Below are positions 15,413 to 15,513 of a DNA stretch of 15,513 nucleotides, in pieces. Numbering within the stretch: the first letter of the stretch is position 1; every line of letters begins with the position of its first letter. Source of the stretch: an uncultured Capnocytophaga sp. (lineage in GTDB: Bacteria; Bacteroidota; Bacteroidia; Flavobacteriales; Flavobacteriaceae); NCBI GenBank assembly GCA_915070235.1, contig CAJZFM010000018.1, positions 1-15,513 on the forward strand. The letters run 5' to 3'. The translations under genes were made by a program, and so were the position numbers. The notes under the pieces are model-generated. The model saw only the letters and a list, made by a program, of their open reading frames with translations. It was not told the DNA's origin and searched no databases.

Positions 15413-15477
15413 TTTAGTGGTTAGTGGTCAGGACTAAAAACTAACCACTAATAACTAACCACTAAACTAATAACTAA
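15413..15477. repeat. Heptamer repeat with 12-bp inverted arms, upstream of rpsP
   Basis: TTTAGTGGTTAG (15413-15424) is exactly complementary to CTAACCACTAAA (15455-15466), and an intermediate CTAACCACTA (15441-15450) can pair as well. The sequence steps in 7-base units (CTAACCA, CTAATAA, CTAACCA, CTAAACT). It lies just upstream of the rpsP promoter and may end the transcript of the gene beyond the window edge. Confidence 0.7.
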
Positions 15478-15513
15478 ATTTTTTTTGTGATTTTCAAATA
15501 AAATATGTATCTT

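Overview
The window looks like chromosomal DNA from a gliding member of the Flavobacteriaceae, most likely Capnocytophaga or a close relative. Four things support this: a giant secreted protein ending in the gliding-motility / type IX secretion (T9SS) type B sorting domain; Bacteroidota-type promoters (TTTG or TTG, 19-21 bases, TAnnTTTG) in front of the transcription units; A/T-rich leaders without clear Shine-Dalgarno sequences; and an S16 ribosomal protein with a long charged tail. The genus is an inference from protein style and base composition.

All seven genes lie on the minus strand, so the window reads right to left. From 15329 downwards come rpsP (S16) and rimM, overlapping by one base. 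After a 63-base gap filled by a perfect inverted repeat come rlpA (small DPBB lipoprotein) and a UbiA-like membrane protein, overlapping by four bases. A well-formed promoter then precedes one 9.2 kb gene (12881-3663) encoding a 3,072-residue modular cell-surface protein. After it come an FHS/FucP-type MFS transporter (3476-2181) and a PoxB-type pyruvate oxidase (1867-122), each with its own promoter.

The giant protein dominates the window. It has a Sec signal peptide, a Cys-containing N-terminal region, nine divergent modules of about 70-85 residues, three near-identical 100-residue Ig-like repeats inserted among them, three further small repeats, one more Ig-like module, five cadherin/Big_9-like modules and a CHU_C sorting domain. 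Its build is that of SprB-class adhesins, but no PorP/SprF-family gene sits beside it.

The intergenic regions are the other notable feature. Several are built from degenerate 7-base units (AATGATT, TAATGAC, AACAATT and similar), often arranged as inverted repeats, and these reach into the stop codons of the genes ending there. They probably act as bidirectional terminators or form a spreading repeat family. A separate 16-bp-arm palindrome lies between the transporter and poxB. I see no RNA genes, CRISPR array, insertion sequence or defence system, and no clearly new multi-gene system. The best leads are the heptamer repeats, the rpsP leader and the module architecture of the orphan adhesin.
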